Notes: generated from the letters alone by a model not told the origin. DNA of 64,000 bases from Acidaminobacter sp. (GCF_030247605.1 NZ_JAOTSB010000009.1:1-64000); one strand, 5' to 3'; shown: positions 42,474 to 52,457, numbered from the stretch's first letter. Translations and numbers: made by a program.

Positions 42474-44723
42474 CTAAACCATCATCACTTTAAACGTATA
42501 AGCAGAAGTGGTGACCTTGTCCGGCGCGACGACCTTCACAGTGATAACTTGGCCATCCTTGACAGCAATTTTGTTGCTGGAGCGGTAGGCAACGGCCTTG
42601 CCATCCACCATAATCGACGCTGCCTTCGTGGACATGGAGGTCGGGATTACAGTGATGCTTGTGTTTGCCTTAGGCACTTTGACCGTATAGTCGTAAGCCC
42701 AAGGATTGAAGCGGTTTTGAAGCGCGTTCTTCACCGCGATCTCCTTGCCCGCCCAAGTGAATGGCGCACCCGGCGCCGCGTATTCCACGGTCTTTCCGAC
42801 CAATTCTCCGCCTGCAAATTCAATGTTGGACAGGACAGAGTATTTGACGTGACCGCCAAAATTGTAGTTTAACCCCACATTAGCCGCGTCTGCCATGTAA
42901 GGGCGCACCTTGAGGTCCGTGGTTGAAGACAAGAATTCCGCGTTGTCGCCCATAACTCCTGTCAGCTTGATGGCGCACCAGTTGGTGCCGTCTTTCCACA
43001 TGTCGCCAATCATGGTCGTTCTCGCTCCCGGCGCGTCTGTACCGCCGCGCAGGGATGGACGGCAGCCGCCCTCACCCTTGTCGACGACCTGTTGTAAGGC
43101 TGCCTCATAGAGCTTCAGGTTGTTGTCGCTGAGGGGCGACTCGTCATGACCCGTGAAGAGCTTGTCTGACTTGCCTCCCTCTTTGGTGTACTTCGAATAA
43201 GACTGCTGGACAAAGGAAAGGAGAAGGTCCGGCGGCATACCCGCCACACCCACGTTGTCCGCTGAGCCTGCACGGGTACAGCCATAGAAGTCTGAAGCAA
43301 ACAGAAGACCGTTTTTCTTGTCGTGGATTGCCACATTGCCATTGGCATGACCCGGCAGCGCAACAACCTCAAAGACAATACCGCCGCCAAGGTCGAACTT
43401 CATGCCCTCATCAATGTTCTTAACTTTTGCCTGCGATTCCGGCGTAGAGAAGATTGGCTTGAATGGGCCTGAAGTGGAAGACGTAGACGCCCAGCCCCGC
43501 TCACTCAGGTAAACGTCGACGCCCGCGTTCATGAAGTTCATGGCCTGGGCATCGTGGTCACCGTGCTCATGGCCTATGATCAGGATGTACGGTTTTGTGG
43601 CGAAACCATCGACAAAGGTCTTCAGGTTCTTTTTATCCGCAGGGGTCTGCAGGGCGTCGAAAACAATGCCGCTTGTCGGCCCTTCTATGTACCACGCCAG
43701 AGGCCGGACAGACTCAGAATCGTTGCAAATCCTGAAAATCGCCGGGCTGACAGAAGTCTTCTTCTCCATCTGGAGCACCTGGAAATCATCCATGAGCGGG
43801 CGGTGGAGGTTCCAGACAAAGGTCTGGACCGGGCTGGCAGCCATGCCGTCTTTGAACGCAACGGCTTTATAGGTCACGACGCGGTCCGTTGGCACCGGCT
43901 CATCCGGGCCGCCGCCGCGAGTGCCAATCATTTCCATGATATGCCCTTTGGTTTCGACCGTGTAAACTTCACTGTCCGCAGTTGGCTCTGAGCCGTCCGT
44001 GGTGTAGTGAATGGCCGCTCCAGGCGTTGGACAGTAGAGCTTGACATAACGTCTGGGCGCGACAGAATTCGCTTTAGGCAGCGCTTGAACCGGCGCGACC
44101 ATGGTTCCTGTGATTTTGCTGAACAGAACTTCCATTTCGTCCACGGTCAGCGCTCTCTTTGGCTGGAACAGCTGATCTGAATTAATAGTCAAATAACCAA
44201 GCGCCGCCAACGTGTTGACACTGGCTCTGGCGTAAGAAGAAATCGAGGCCTCATCCTTAAAGAAACCCGTTTTCGTGGTCAGCGGCAGATGGAATGCCTT
44301 CACCATCATGACGGCTGCATCCTGACGGGCCAGCTGGGCGTTCGGGTCAAAATAGCCATTGCCAATACCGCTGGTCACACTTTCCTCATAAGCTGTCTCG
44401 ATTTGCTTGCCATAGCGGTCTGCCGTCTTGACATCCTTGAATTGCTTCAGCGGCGCCTTCCAAATATCGTTGTACTGCGTCGGATGCGGCCATGCAAAAT
44501 AATTAGAGACTTTGCCGATGAATTCCGCACGCGACACCCCATTCACCAGGGGCGCCTCGACGTCCGCAAACACCGTATAGCCCGGAATAGCGCTCGTTAC
44601 GGCAATCCCTGCGGCACCAACAGCCATGCCCTTCAGGAAGTTTCTTCTGGAGAGTCCCTCTTCCGAAAGCCCGAGGGTTTCCATTCTGTTCTCTTTTTGA
44701 TCGGTTGTCTTGTCTTTAGTCAC
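42474..44723 (-). CDS. Tat-exported SLH and metallo-beta-lactamase-fold surface protein
   Basis: 749 residues starting at GTG 44723 (GAGGAGG upstream). In order: Tat signal with SRRNFLKG (about 25-32) and an A/V-rich core; SLH-type repeats (about 60-200) for wall attachment; a chitobiase-like GAAIHYTTDGSEPT segment (about 235-250); a metallo-beta-lactamase domain with HEHGDHD (about 385) and a later GHAN; and a C-terminal cadherin-like beta domain. It is probably folded with metal cofactor in the cytoplasm, exported by the Tat genes just upstream, and held at the cell wall. Substrate unknown; lactonase, sulfatase or phosphodiesterase chemistry is possible. Confidence 0.85.
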   Translation of the reverse strand: MTKDKTTDQKENRMETLGLSEEGLSRRNFLKGMAVGAAGIAVTSAIPGYTVFADVEAPLVNGVSRAEFIGKVSNYFAWPHPTQYNDIWKAPLKQFKDVKTADRYGKQIETAYEESVTSGIGNGYFDPNAQLARQDAAVMMVKAFHLPLTTKTGFFKDEASISSYARASVNTLAALGYLTINSDQLFQPKRALTVDEMEVLFSKITGTMVAPVQALPKANSVAPRRYVKLYCPTPGAAIHYTTDGSEPTADSEVYTVETKGHIMEMIGTRGGGPDEPVPTDRVVTYKAVAFKDGMAASPVQTFVWNLHRPLMDDFQVLQMEKKTSVSPAIFRICNDSESVRPLAWYIEGPTSGIVFDALQTPADKKNLKTFVDGFATKPYILIIGHEHGDHDAQAMNFMNAGVDVYLSERGWASTSSTSGPFKPIFSTPESQAKVKNIDEGMKFDLGGGIVFEVVALPGHANGNVAIHDKKNGLLFASDFYGCTRAGSADNVGVAGMPPDLLLSFVQQSYSKYTKEGGKSDKLFTGHDESPLSDNNLKLYEAALQQVVDKGEGGCRPSLRGGTDAPGARTTMIGDMWKDGTNWCAIKLTGVMGDNAEFLSSTTDLKVRPYMADAANVGLNYNFGGHVKYSVLSNIEFAGGELVGKTVEYAAPGAPFTWAGKEIAVKNALQNRFNPWAYDYTVKVPKANTSITVIPTSMSTKAASIMVDGKAVAYRSSNKIAVKDGQVITVKVVAPDKVTTSAYTFKVMMV

Positions 44724-44881
44724 AAATCCTACCTCCTCAGTACTTGATGGTCCTTAACCACAGACCTAAAATAAAAACGGCTGCAAAGCCGCTCTGTTGC
44801 CGCTTCAGCGCCCCACACAGAACTTTAATTTTCGTACTTTCGTTCCCCAACCCTTCAAGTGTCCGGCGTGGGGCGCCCTTG

Positions 44882-45628
44882 TCAACTTGCTTCTCTCAGT
44901 GCCAACTTGCGTCTAAACATCACACTGCTGATCCAGGTGCTGATTTCGAAGAGCACCAGCATCGGCACAGCAATCAGGATTTGCGAGGTTACATCTGGCG
45001 GCGTAATGACGGCTGCTATAATAAAGACCGCCAGAATCACATATTTACGATTTTTCCTCAGGAGCCTCGGATTGAGAATGCCCAGCTGTGTCAGCAGGAT
45101 AATGACTATAGGCATTTCAAAGACAAGCCCAAAGGTCAGAATTGTATTCACGACAAAATTCAGGTAGTTCTGAATGGAAACCATGGCTTGAATTGTCTGG
45201 CCATCCCCAAAATTTCCCCCGTTGAGCCCGGCGAAGTATTTCAGCGTGAAAGGCAGGACGACTTCATAGGCAAAGACGCTGCCCAACAGGAAGAGCGCCA
45301 TGCCAAAGGTCATCACAAAAGCTGCCGCGGTGCGTTCCCGGCGCGTCAAGCCCGGTCGAATGAACTGCCAGGTCTGGAAGCCAATAACTGGAAATGCCAC
45401 GACAACGCCGCAAATAATCGCGATTCTTATGTAGGCGATCAGCAGCTCCGCCGGCGCGACGTAAATGAACTCGAAATCCTTGGCTTTGCCCACCAGATGC
45501 TTAATGACGAACTCCGATCTTGCCAGGCACACGCTCATGGCGGCGACAAAGCAGATCGCGCTGACCACCAGCCGCTTTCTCAACTCGTTCAGATGAGAAA
45601 TCAGCGTCGTTGTTTTATTGGCTGGCAT
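44882..45628 (-). CDS. tatC: Sec-independent translocase TatC
   Basis: 248 residues with six transmembrane helices and the N-terminal signature LISHLNELRKRLVVSAI, plus FPVIGFQTWQFIRPGLTRRER, both hallmarks of TatC, which binds the twin-arginine signal peptide. It is preceded by two tatA-like genes and followed by a gene with a Tat signal, so this cassette may serve mainly that one substrate. Start 8 bases after the TatA stop. Confidence 0.96.
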   Translation of the reverse strand: MPANKTTTLISHLNELRKRLVVSAICFVAAMSVCLARSEFVIKHLVGKAKDFEFIYVAPAELLIAYIRIAIICGVVVAFPVIGFQTWQFIRPGLTRRERTAAAFVMTFGMALFLLGSVFAYEVVLPFTLKYFAGLNGGNFGDGQTIQAMVSIQNYLNFVVNTILTFGLVFEMPIVIILLTQLGILNPRLLRKNRKYVILAVFIIAAVITPPDVTSQILIAVPMLVLFEISTWISSVMFRRKLALREAS

Positions 45629-45636
45629 GGCCTTCT

Positions 45637-45810
45637 TCAGCCCTCTTCCCGCTCGGTCAGAGGCTCAGCTTCCGCCTTGGAGATACTCCTCTTGAAGTTG
45701 CCTATAGTCTGTCCAACCGCCTTCCCCAGCTGCGGCAGCTTGGTGGGCCCAAAGATCAACACCGCAATACCAAAGATGACCATTAATTCAGTTGTTCCAA
45801 ATCTTCCCAT
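45637..45810 (-). CDS. tatA: TatA/E-family translocase subunit
   Basis: 57 residues: an N-terminal helix (TTELMVIFGIAVLIFGPTKLPQLG), then an amphipathic helix (GKAVGQTIGNFKRSI) and an acidic tail. ATG at 45810 follows AGGAAGGGG; the longer upstream frame is not needed. It forms the pore-like component with TatC. It is similar to the second tatA-like gene upstream, and no separate tatB is evident, as usual in Firmicutes. Confidence 0.93.
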   Translation of the reverse strand: MGRFGTTELMVIFGIAVLIFGPTKLPQLGKAVGQTIGNFKRSISKAEAEPLTEREEG

Positions 45811-45876
45811 GACTTTACCCCTTCCTGACTCACTAAGATTTTTCACCTATAACAAGCGCTCACTTCTCTGATCTCA

Positions 45877-46080
45877 TTACGTTGATTCCCGCTCAACCGC
45901 CTCTTCCGCGCCGAATAAATCTCCGCTTTCCAAGTCCTTCTCAATAGTAGTCGCATATCGCTTGAGAGAGCCAATGGAACGTCCGGCTATTTTACCAAGC
46001 TCCGGCAGCTTTGAAGGTCCAAAGATGACCAAAGCCACAGCAAAGATCAGTATGAGCTCTGTAGTCCCTATTCCTGACAA
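45877..46080 (-). CDS. tatA: TatA/E-family translocase subunit, second copy
   Basis: 67 residues with the same layout as its neighbour (TTELILIFAVALVIFGPSKLPELG; GKIAGRSIGSLKRY). Start is TTG at 46080, preceded by GGAGGTGATC. A GCCGATGGT copy (46095) abuts this ribosome site. Two TatA-like proteins may share TatA and TatB roles, but sequence alone cannot tell which is which. Confidence 0.92.
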   Translation of the reverse strand: MSGIGTTELILIFAVALVIFGPSKLPELGKIAGRSIGSLKRYATTIEKDLESGDLFGAEEAVEREST

Positions 46081-46094
46081 TGAAGATCACCTCC

Positions 46095-46140
46095 GCCGAT
46101 GGTTATGTTTTGAAAACTCGGTGTCTGACACCGAGTTTCA
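46095..46140. repeat. GCCGATGGT copy plus palindrome CGGTGTCTGACACCG
   Basis: The motif at 46095-46103 is followed by AACTCGGTGTCTGACACCGAGTTT (about 46113-46136), a 12-bp-arm palindrome of the family seen at 6868 and 9546. The rest of 46141-46402 upstream of the AraC gene holds a TATAAT box near 46349 but no clear -35. Confidence 0.7.
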
Positions 46141-46402
46141 CCTTGACGCCTCAGCTCAACCAGGTATGAAATGATCTTGCTGATACCAACACCTTAGCGA
46201 ATTCCCGGCTGCAGCATAAGCACCAGGATAGCGAAAGATGTATCAAATGGACCTTTCACCTGTTTCAATTCAGAGCATTTTGTTTCAATATTCTGCTTAT
46301 TGGTCTTCTACGCTGTATCAGACCCTCGCATTCTGTACAATCCATGTTATAATCATATCCAGCAACACTACCTTCTACGGAGTGGAAAGGAGGACCGAAA
46401 TA

Positions 46403-48775
46403 ATGCATCTGAGATCGTTTTTTTCAAATCGTCTGTTTATTAAGATGCTGATGTACTTCAGCACGCTGTTGATTCCCGTCCTCCTCATCGGCATCCTCTT
46501 CTATAACTATTCGGTTTCTGAAGCAAAGAAGGACTTTAGCCAAAACATTACAAAGAATCTTGAGTTTTCTATGGAACTCATTGACCATTCTGTTCAAATG
46601 GCGGTGGACGCGAGCCTCAATCTGATGATGGAAGACGCTTTCTTCGAGCCCGTCATGAGCTCACCTGAGATGAGCACGGAGCAAAAACGCCACTTTGAGA
46701 GCATGATTCAAGCTATCGTCAAAAGTCAGAACATCTCCAACTATTTTATTGACAACCTTTTCGTCTTCAGAGACAGTGAGTGGGTGTTTCGGAGCGCCGG
46801 TCCGGAAACCTTTGACCGCTTCTTCAGGGAGCTATACTGGTTCGAAAAGTATCCGGTGCCTTTTTGGAAAACTTATCTGACCAGGCCATCAGCGGTTCAG
46901 TATCTGTCCCCAACCTTGATCAAAACCTCGAGCGGCAGCACAAAAACCGTGATTCCCACCGTTGCCGTAGAGCATAGTCCCAAGGGCAATATAGCGGTAG
47001 TCGCGTGCCTTTCCACCAGCGCGATTCATGAGACCATCCGATCCAACATGATCTATCCCGAAACGGAATTTATCTTACTGGACACGGCGGACAATATCAT
47101 AACCAGCAGCCGGGATGACCTATGGAACAGCGACGCTGTCGAAAGGCTCAAGTCGCTCAGTGCCGCCGGTCCCTCCGAACTCATTCCTCTGGAGTGGCAA
47201 GGTGAAAATTACCTGGTTTCAGCTCTGTCTTCCGAGCGCCTTGAATGGACCTACTACACCATCACGCCAAGCTACTATTTCAGGGCAGAAGCCAACAATG
47301 TCCTTTCCGTCACCTTTTGGACGAGCATTGCCATCATTTTGCTCGGCATAGGCCTAGCTTTGATATTCAGCGTCAGACTCTACAGCCCCATCAACAATAT
47401 ACGGGAAATCCTTATGCAAAACGGCGGCAGTGAAGGCACCGGCGGGCCTGCACCAAAGCATCAGAATGAGTTTGAACTCATACAGTCAGCCCTCCATGAG
47501 CTGCTCAGCGAAAAAACCGCCTACTCTGACAAAGTCCACGAGCTGTCCTCCGAGTATTTGGACAACGCGTTTATCCAGCTGCTTCGCGGCCATTCCCTGG
47601 ATCCCATCAAAAAATTCAGGACATTGATTCGGGACGACCTCCGGTTCACAACTGAGACGTTTCTCTGTTTCTCCGTAGTCTTTGACTTTAACGAGCGCTT
47701 CTTTACAAAGATTGAGAGCCAGGAGCGGCACCATGTCCTGGAAAGCATAAAAATCATTATTCTGGATGCCTTGGCAGCCCAAAACAGAGTTTATCTGCTT
47801 GAGCTCGAACCGGGACATTTTGTGGGTATAGCCAATCTGGACACCCATCAGGATCAGGTGACGCTGATGAAATCCCTCGAACAACTGCTCTTATCTTTTT
47901 CTTATGAATTGAAGCATTACAGAATTTACATCGGTGTTGGCAGAATCCACGGTGGTCTGAACAAGCTGTGGCTCTCCTATTCCGAAGCCCAGTACGCCCT
48001 GGAAGCCGCAACCGGGTCAGCGCAGAATCAGGTGGCGGACGCCTCAACCCTTGAAATCAAGCCCCATCATATCTACACCTTCAAAGATGAGGAAAAGATC
48101 ATGAATTGCCTCCAAGCCCGGGATGAAGCCGGACTAGAAAGTATTCTCGATGGGCTGGTGAGACAGACTGAGACCATCGGCAGCACAGGCTTTAGCCGGC
48201 AGGCGCTGTTCCACGATCTGCACCGAACCGCTGCACGCTACGCCGCCGCCCACGGACTGGATTTTTACACTGCCCTGGATCAGCAGGTCTGGTCCTGGAC
48301 CACGCAGACCCACGGAGCGGAAGTCGAGCCAGGGATTAACCCGGATAAGGCTGTGCTGCTTCAGATGTTTAAATCTCTCATGGCTCTGGCTGAGCCGCCT
48401 TCAGACCGATCGGCACAAATGATTCAAAACGTCGTCACCTTCATTGACGATCACTTCCACGAAGATATCCACCCCGAGCTGATCGCCAGTCAGGCAGGCA
48501 TCTCTGTCAAATACCTCTCCAAGCTTTTCAAGTCCCAAACGAACCAGAATCTGACGGATTACATCAGTCAAAAGCGCATATTCAAGGCAAAGGCGCTGCT
48601 AAACACCACCACGCTCTCCATAGATGATATCTATCCCATGGTGGGGCTGCAAAGCCGGGTGACGTTTTACCGACTTTTTAAGAAACACGTCGGCACCAAT
48701 CCGGGGAGCTATAGAAAAGGTACCGACCAGGACTTGGATCAGGGACAGGAGGCGGATGCAGATGAAAATGAATAA
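46403..48775 (+). CDS. Membrane-bound AraC-family regulator (two-helix sensor type)
   Basis: 790 residues: helix 1 (about 12-34), a large extracellular sensor region (about 35-300), helix 2 (about 305-328, WTSIAIILLGIGLALIFSVRLYSP), a cytoplasmic helical/GGDEF-like degenerate part and a C-terminal AraC double helix-turn-helix (ELIASQAGISVKYLSKLFKSQTN, DDIYPMVGLQSRVTFYRLFKKHVGTNPGSYRKG). Such regulators in Firmicutes control nearby sugar ABC systems. ATG at 46403 follows GGAAAGGAGGACC; the upstream extension is not coding. It overlaps the solute-binding lipoprotein gene. A GCCGATGGT copy lies inside (48173). Confidence 0.88.
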   Translation: MHLRSFFSNRLFIKMLMYFSTLLIPVLLIGILFYNYSVSEAKKDFSQNITKNLEFSMELIDHSVQMAVDASLNLMMEDAFFEPVMSSPEMSTEQKRHFESMIQAIVKSQNISNYFIDNLFVFRDSEWVFRSAGPETFDRFFRELYWFEKYPVPFWKTYLTRPSAVQYLSPTLIKTSSGSTKTVIPTVAVEHSPKGNIAVVACLSTSAIHETIRSNMIYPETEFILLDTADNIITSSRDDLWNSDAVERLKSLSAAGPSELIPLEWQGENYLVSALSSERLEWTYYTITPSYYFRAEANNVLSVTFWTSIAIILLGIGLALIFSVRLYSPINNIREILMQNGGSEGTGGPAPKHQNEFELIQSALHELLSEKTAYSDKVHELSSEYLDNAFIQLLRGHSLDPIKKFRTLIRDDLRFTTETFLCFSVVFDFNERFFTKIESQERHHVLESIKIIILDALAAQNRVYLLELEPGHFVGIANLDTHQDQVTLMKSLEQLLLSFSYELKHYRIYIGVGRIHGGLNKLWLSYSEAQYALEAATGSAQNQVADASTLEIKPHHIYTFKDEEKIMNCLQARDEAGLESILDGLVRQTETIGSTGFSRQALFHDLHRTAARYAAAHGLDFYTALDQQVWSWTTQTHGAEVEPGINPDKAVLLQMFKSLMALAEPPSDRSAQMIQNVVTFIDDHFHEDIHPELIASQAGISVKYLSKLFKSQTNQNLTDYISQKRIFKAKALLNTTTLSIDDIYPMVGLQSRVTFYRLFKKHVGTNPGSYRKGTDQDLDQGQEADADENE

Positions 48776-50399
48776 AGCAGCTAAGCGTCCAGGCAGCGAA
48801 GTCCAGGCAGCGCTGTTCTTCCCGGCGGACAGAAGGCATCATGGCCTGTTGTTGATCATGCTGAGCCTAATATTGGTTGCCGTGTTATCTCTGACGGCTT
48901 GCCAACAGACAGAGAAGCTTGAGCCCACAACCCAGGCGTCTGATGAAGCGCCTCTCAAAGTGAGGATCATGCGCCGCGAGTCTGTCTTCCAGCCTATCAA
49001 TATTAATCCGGAAACCCGCACCCGCGTTCAGGCAGCCACGGGCATAGATCTTCAAATTGAAGCTGTACCGAGCAGCAATTATCCAAGTAAGCTCAAACTG
49101 TCACTGGCCTCGGAAAATTTGCCGGATATAATTGAGATGTCATACCCTGAAATGCTTCAGTCCGTTTCCACAGGCCGACTCGCGCCCCTGAACGACTTGA
49201 TCGCTGAACATGCGCCCCACTTTAGTCAGCTTTTGGAGGATCGCCCTGAACTTAAGTCTTTAATGGTTCAGGACGACTACTATGCTTTTCCAATGATCGT
49301 TTGGAAGTCTCTCCCGACCGCCGCTGTGCCTATTCTTCGTGCAGATATACTTGCCGCCTTGGATCTTGGGGATCGTCAGGACTTATCAAGACCAAAGACC
49401 TACGACGAGCTCCTTGAGCTTCTTATTCAGATTAAAGCGGCGCATCCAAACCAAGATCTGTGGATCAATCGCAGCGGGACGCGAAATTTAATATCTAACA
49501 TTTCCTATCCGCTGGGCTCAGGGTTCAGTCAGTCCACCTCCTTTTACTTTGAGCCGCGCTCCGGGAATGGCGAATTCTTGTACGGCCCTGCCCACAGCAG
49601 CTTCAAAGAGGTGCTGGTCTTCTTAAACAAGGCTTATGAAAGCGGGGTTTTAGATCCCTACTACGCCCTGACCACCGTGGATGAATGGCAGCAAAAGCTC
49701 AGTACAGGCCAAGCGTTGTTCTTCTTTGACCTGCCCATTAATCTCGAAAACTTCAATGTGCCTTTGAGAAAGCTGAACGCCGCCTATGCCTTCGCACCGC
49801 TTCTAAACATCAAAAATACCGCGGGAGAAGCCCGAATCAGTCTGCAATACGACACTCACTGGCTGCACACCTATTACGCGATCTCCTCCAAATCCAAAAA
49901 CATTGAAGCTGCCATACGGCTCCTCGACTGGCTGTATTCCGAGGAGGGCGCCTCTGTCGCCAATTATGGAACCCTTGGAACGGACTACACCTTGAAGGAT
50001 GGCCGCGCGATTATTCAGCCGGAGCATTTCATGCGCTATAAAGAGGAGCCCTTCAGCTTCAGGCTGATGCAGTATGAACGCGGCACCGGTCAAGGCTTTT
50101 TCACGCCCTATTTGGATCAAACCTTCCAGTTCCAGATTCAGCCTCAGCTGGAGGACGTCATGGATCAAATCGTTCAGAGCGGCATGGGGCAGCCATCGCC
50201 CTTACCGCCGCCTCTGACCATGAAAGAAACGATCCGGGTCAGCGAACTCATTAAGCGTTTAGATGCAATTTTGTTTGAAACCATAGACGCCTATATCATT
50301 GGTGAAATCTCCACGGATCAATTCGAATCGAATTTGATGCGTCAGCTTCAGGAGGCTGGAGCCGGGGAACTTGAGGCAATTTTGAATCAAGAAAGATGA
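48762..50399 (+). CDS. Extracellular solute-binding lipoprotein (ABC transporter family 1)
   Basis: About 545 residues: signal peptide with lipobox LSLTAC (Cys near residue 46) and a family-1 solute-binding fold (LPDIIEMSYPEMLQ, YDELLELLIQIKAAHP, IRLLDWLYSEEGA). These usually bind oligosaccharides. No permease or ATPase genes follow; next is pepF, so the protein is either served by distant components or acts as a sensor accessory for the AraC regulator with which it overlaps. The ATG at 48762 suits the GGAGG spacing better than the one at 48756. Confidence 0.85.
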   Translation: MKMNKAAKRPGSEVQAALFFPADRRHHGLLLIMLSLILVAVLSLTACQQTEKLEPTTQASDEAPLKVRIMRRESVFQPININPETRTRVQAATGIDLQIEAVPSSNYPSKLKLSLASENLPDIIEMSYPEMLQSVSTGRLAPLNDLIAEHAPHFSQLLEDRPELKSLMVQDDYYAFPMIVWKSLPTAAVPILRADILAALDLGDRQDLSRPKTYDELLELLIQIKAAHPNQDLWINRSGTRNLISNISYPLGSGFSQSTSFYFEPRSGNGEFLYGPAHSSFKEVLVFLNKAYESGVLDPYYALTTVDEWQQKLSTGQALFFFDLPINLENFNVPLRKLNAAYAFAPLLNIKNTAGEARISLQYDTHWLHTYYAISSKSKNIEAAIRLLDWLYSEEGASVANYGTLGTDYTLKDGRAIIQPEHFMRYKEEPFSFRLMQYERGTGQGFFTPYLDQTFQFQIQPQLEDVMDQIVQSGMGQPSPLPPPLTMKETIRVSELIKRLDAILFETIDAYIIGEISTDQFESNLMRQLQEAGAGELEAILNQER

Positions 50400-50409
50400 A
50401 GGCGTAAGG

Positions 50410-50441
50410 AAAGGGGATGTCAGCGCGACATCCCCTTTTTT
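50410..50441 (+). terminator. Terminator of the solute-binding protein gene
   Basis: AAAGGGGATGTC and GACATCCCCTTTTTT arms around AGCGC. Confidence 0.92.
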
Positions 50442-50450
50442 CAGGTGAGA

Positions 50451-50507
50451 AAGGCGGGATCGATAGGCTAAAGGGCCCTGGCGCCTTAAGCCTATCGACC
50501 CCGCCTT
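50451..50507. repeat. Long hairpin with GCCTATCGACCCCG arm
   Basis: AAGGCGGGATCGATAGGCT pairs with AGCCTATCGACCCCGCCTT (one mismatch) around a 19-base loop. The 14-mer GCCTATCGACCCCG also occurs at about 6838 beside the GGTGTCTGACACC repeats, so it may be part of a dispersed family. No T-run. Confidence 0.6.
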
Positions 50508-50641
50508 CCCTCTCTCCCCCAAACCCGCCATCTTCCCCATTTAATTTTTCCTCCGGTTGTGGTACGCTGTAAAAAAGACCATATAAATTTTTTCGTATGA
50601 TTTATAACACCGCTTAAAACAGCCGAACGGAGGTTATTAAA

Positions 50642-52426
50642 ATGTCCCATAACTGGAGTCTCGACGCGCTTTATCTCAGCTTTGACGACCCAAATCTACA
50701 AACGGACTATCAGGCATGCCTGACAGAGGCCCAAACGCTCATCCAGGAAAGCCAGACCCTCATAGACGGCCTACTCGAGCCTAAGAACCTCGAAACACTG
50801 CTGAGGGCTTCAGAAGCGCTCTATTTAAAGCTCTGGAAGCTTTCCGCCTTTGCCTCACTCACTCTGTCCGCGGATACGTCCTGCGAACCTGCGCTGGCGC
50901 TGGAGGAAAAGCTCCGCAAGCTGCAGGCAGAGCTTACCGTGTTCGATGTCAGACTCAAGCGTGCCGCAGGCCGCATAGAGGACCTGGATCAATGGCTGCA
51001 GGACTCTGGTTCCGACTATCTCAAAGATCTTGAATTCGCCCTGGAGGAGCGGGCTGAAGCGGCCCACCACCTTCTTGGCGACGAGGAAGAAATCCTGATC
51101 GCCAAGCTCCGCATAACAGGATCGGATGCCTGGGAGACCCTGCATGCAAAACTGACTTCAACGCTGATGGCCACAGTTTCTGACGCTCAAGGCCAAATGA
51201 CCGAGATGCCGCTGTCTGCGGTCAGGGCCCTGGCCTACGACCCGGATCCCGAGGTCCGGCGCCAGGCCTATCTGGCAGAGCTCGCAGCGCTGCCCAAAAT
51301 TGATGACAGCATTGCAGCCTCGCTGAACGCAATCAAAGGTGAGGTGCTGACACTGACAGAGCAGCGCCGGTACGGCTCTCCACTTGAAGCGACACTTAAA
51401 GAAGCCAGAATGTCCAGAAAAACACTGGATGCGCTGATCAGTGCCATTGAAGAAAAACTGCCGGAGCTCAGAGACTACTATAAGGCAAAAGCAGTCCTGC
51501 TAGGGGATCAAAACGGCCTTAAATTCCACAACCTCTTCGCGCCTGTCGGGACTCTGTCTGAGGCTTATACCTATGAGACCGCAATGGACTTTGTCATCCG
51601 TCATTTCAGCACGTATAATCCGGAGCTGGGGGCCTTTGCAGCCCATGCCAGAGACGAACAGTGGATCGACGTTGAGCCGAGAGCAGGCAAAGTCGGCGGC
51701 GCGTTTTGTTCAAGCCTTTATCCGGTGCGCCAGTGCCGCATCCTGACAAATTTCCAGGGCAGTCTGGGCGATGTCCTGACCCTCGCCCACGAGCTCGGTC
51801 ACGGTTACCACGATTACAGGCTTGAATCCCAAAAGCTCTTCAATATTGAAGTGCCTATGACCCTCGCTGAAACCGCGTCGACCTTCTGTGAGACAGTCAT
51901 AGCCGACGCGGCGCTGGCGACGCTGTCCGACGCCGAGGCCATGACGGTTCTGGAAAGCAGCCTTCAGGATGCAGGGCAGGCCATTGTCGACATCTATTCC
52001 CGTTATCTCTTTGAATCCCGCCTCTTCGAGCTCAGAACGGACCACGCCCTGTCGGTGAATGAGCTGAAGGAAGAAATGCTGAGGGCCCAGGAAGCTGCCT
52101 ATGGGGATGCTCTGGATCCGGAAGTCCGTCACCCTTACATGTGGCTGGTGAAAGGCCACTACTACAGCGCTTCGGTCAATTTCTACAACTTCCCTTATGC
52201 CTTTGGGCTGTTGTTCGCCAAGGGCCTGTATCAACTCTACAGAGAAGAAGGGACGTCCTTCCTGCCTCGGTACGACCAGCTCCTGTCCGAATCCGGCAAG
52301 GCTTCTGTGGAGTCGGTCTGTGCCTCTGTGGGCATTGACGTCACCACAAAAGAATTCTGGCTGAAGTCCCTGGAGGTTATTTTGGGCGACATCCAGAGAT
52401 TCAAGACTTTGGCGAAGCAAAAATAA
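50642..52426 (+). CDS. pepF: M3-family oligoendopeptidase F
   Basis: 594-residue cytoplasmic zinc metallopeptidase. The catalytic HELGH lies in TLAHELGHGYHDY (about residue 385), with the third zinc ligand Glu in the following ETASTFCET. The N-terminal helical half matches PepF. It would trim oligopeptides of about 7-17 residues, consistent with an amino-acid-fermenting lifestyle. ACGGAGG precedes the ATG. It is followed by a terminator made of the dispersed motif. Confidence 0.95.
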   Translation: MSHNWSLDALYLSFDDPNLQTDYQACLTEAQTLIQESQTLIDGLLEPKNLETLLRASEALYLKLWKLSAFASLTLSADTSCEPALALEEKLRKLQAELTVFDVRLKRAAGRIEDLDQWLQDSGSDYLKDLEFALEERAEAAHHLLGDEEEILIAKLRITGSDAWETLHAKLTSTLMATVSDAQGQMTEMPLSAVRALAYDPDPEVRRQAYLAELAALPKIDDSIAASLNAIKGEVLTLTEQRRYGSPLEATLKEARMSRKTLDALISAIEEKLPELRDYYKAKAVLLGDQNGLKFHNLFAPVGTLSEAYTYETAMDFVIRHFSTYNPELGAFAAHARDEQWIDVEPRAGKVGGAFCSSLYPVRQCRILTNFQGSLGDVLTLAHELGHGYHDYRLESQKLFNIEVPMTLAETASTFCETVIADAALATLSDAEAMTVLESSLQDAGQAIVDIYSRYLFESRLFELRTDHALSVNELKEEMLRAQEAAYGDALDPEVRHPYMWLVKGHYYSASVNFYNFPYAFGLLFAKGLYQLYREEGTSFLPRYDQLLSESGKASVESVCASVGIDVTTKEFWLKSLEVILGDIQRFKTLAKQK

Positions 52427-52457
52427 AAATAATAAGATTAACAAGCAAAAAGGACGT

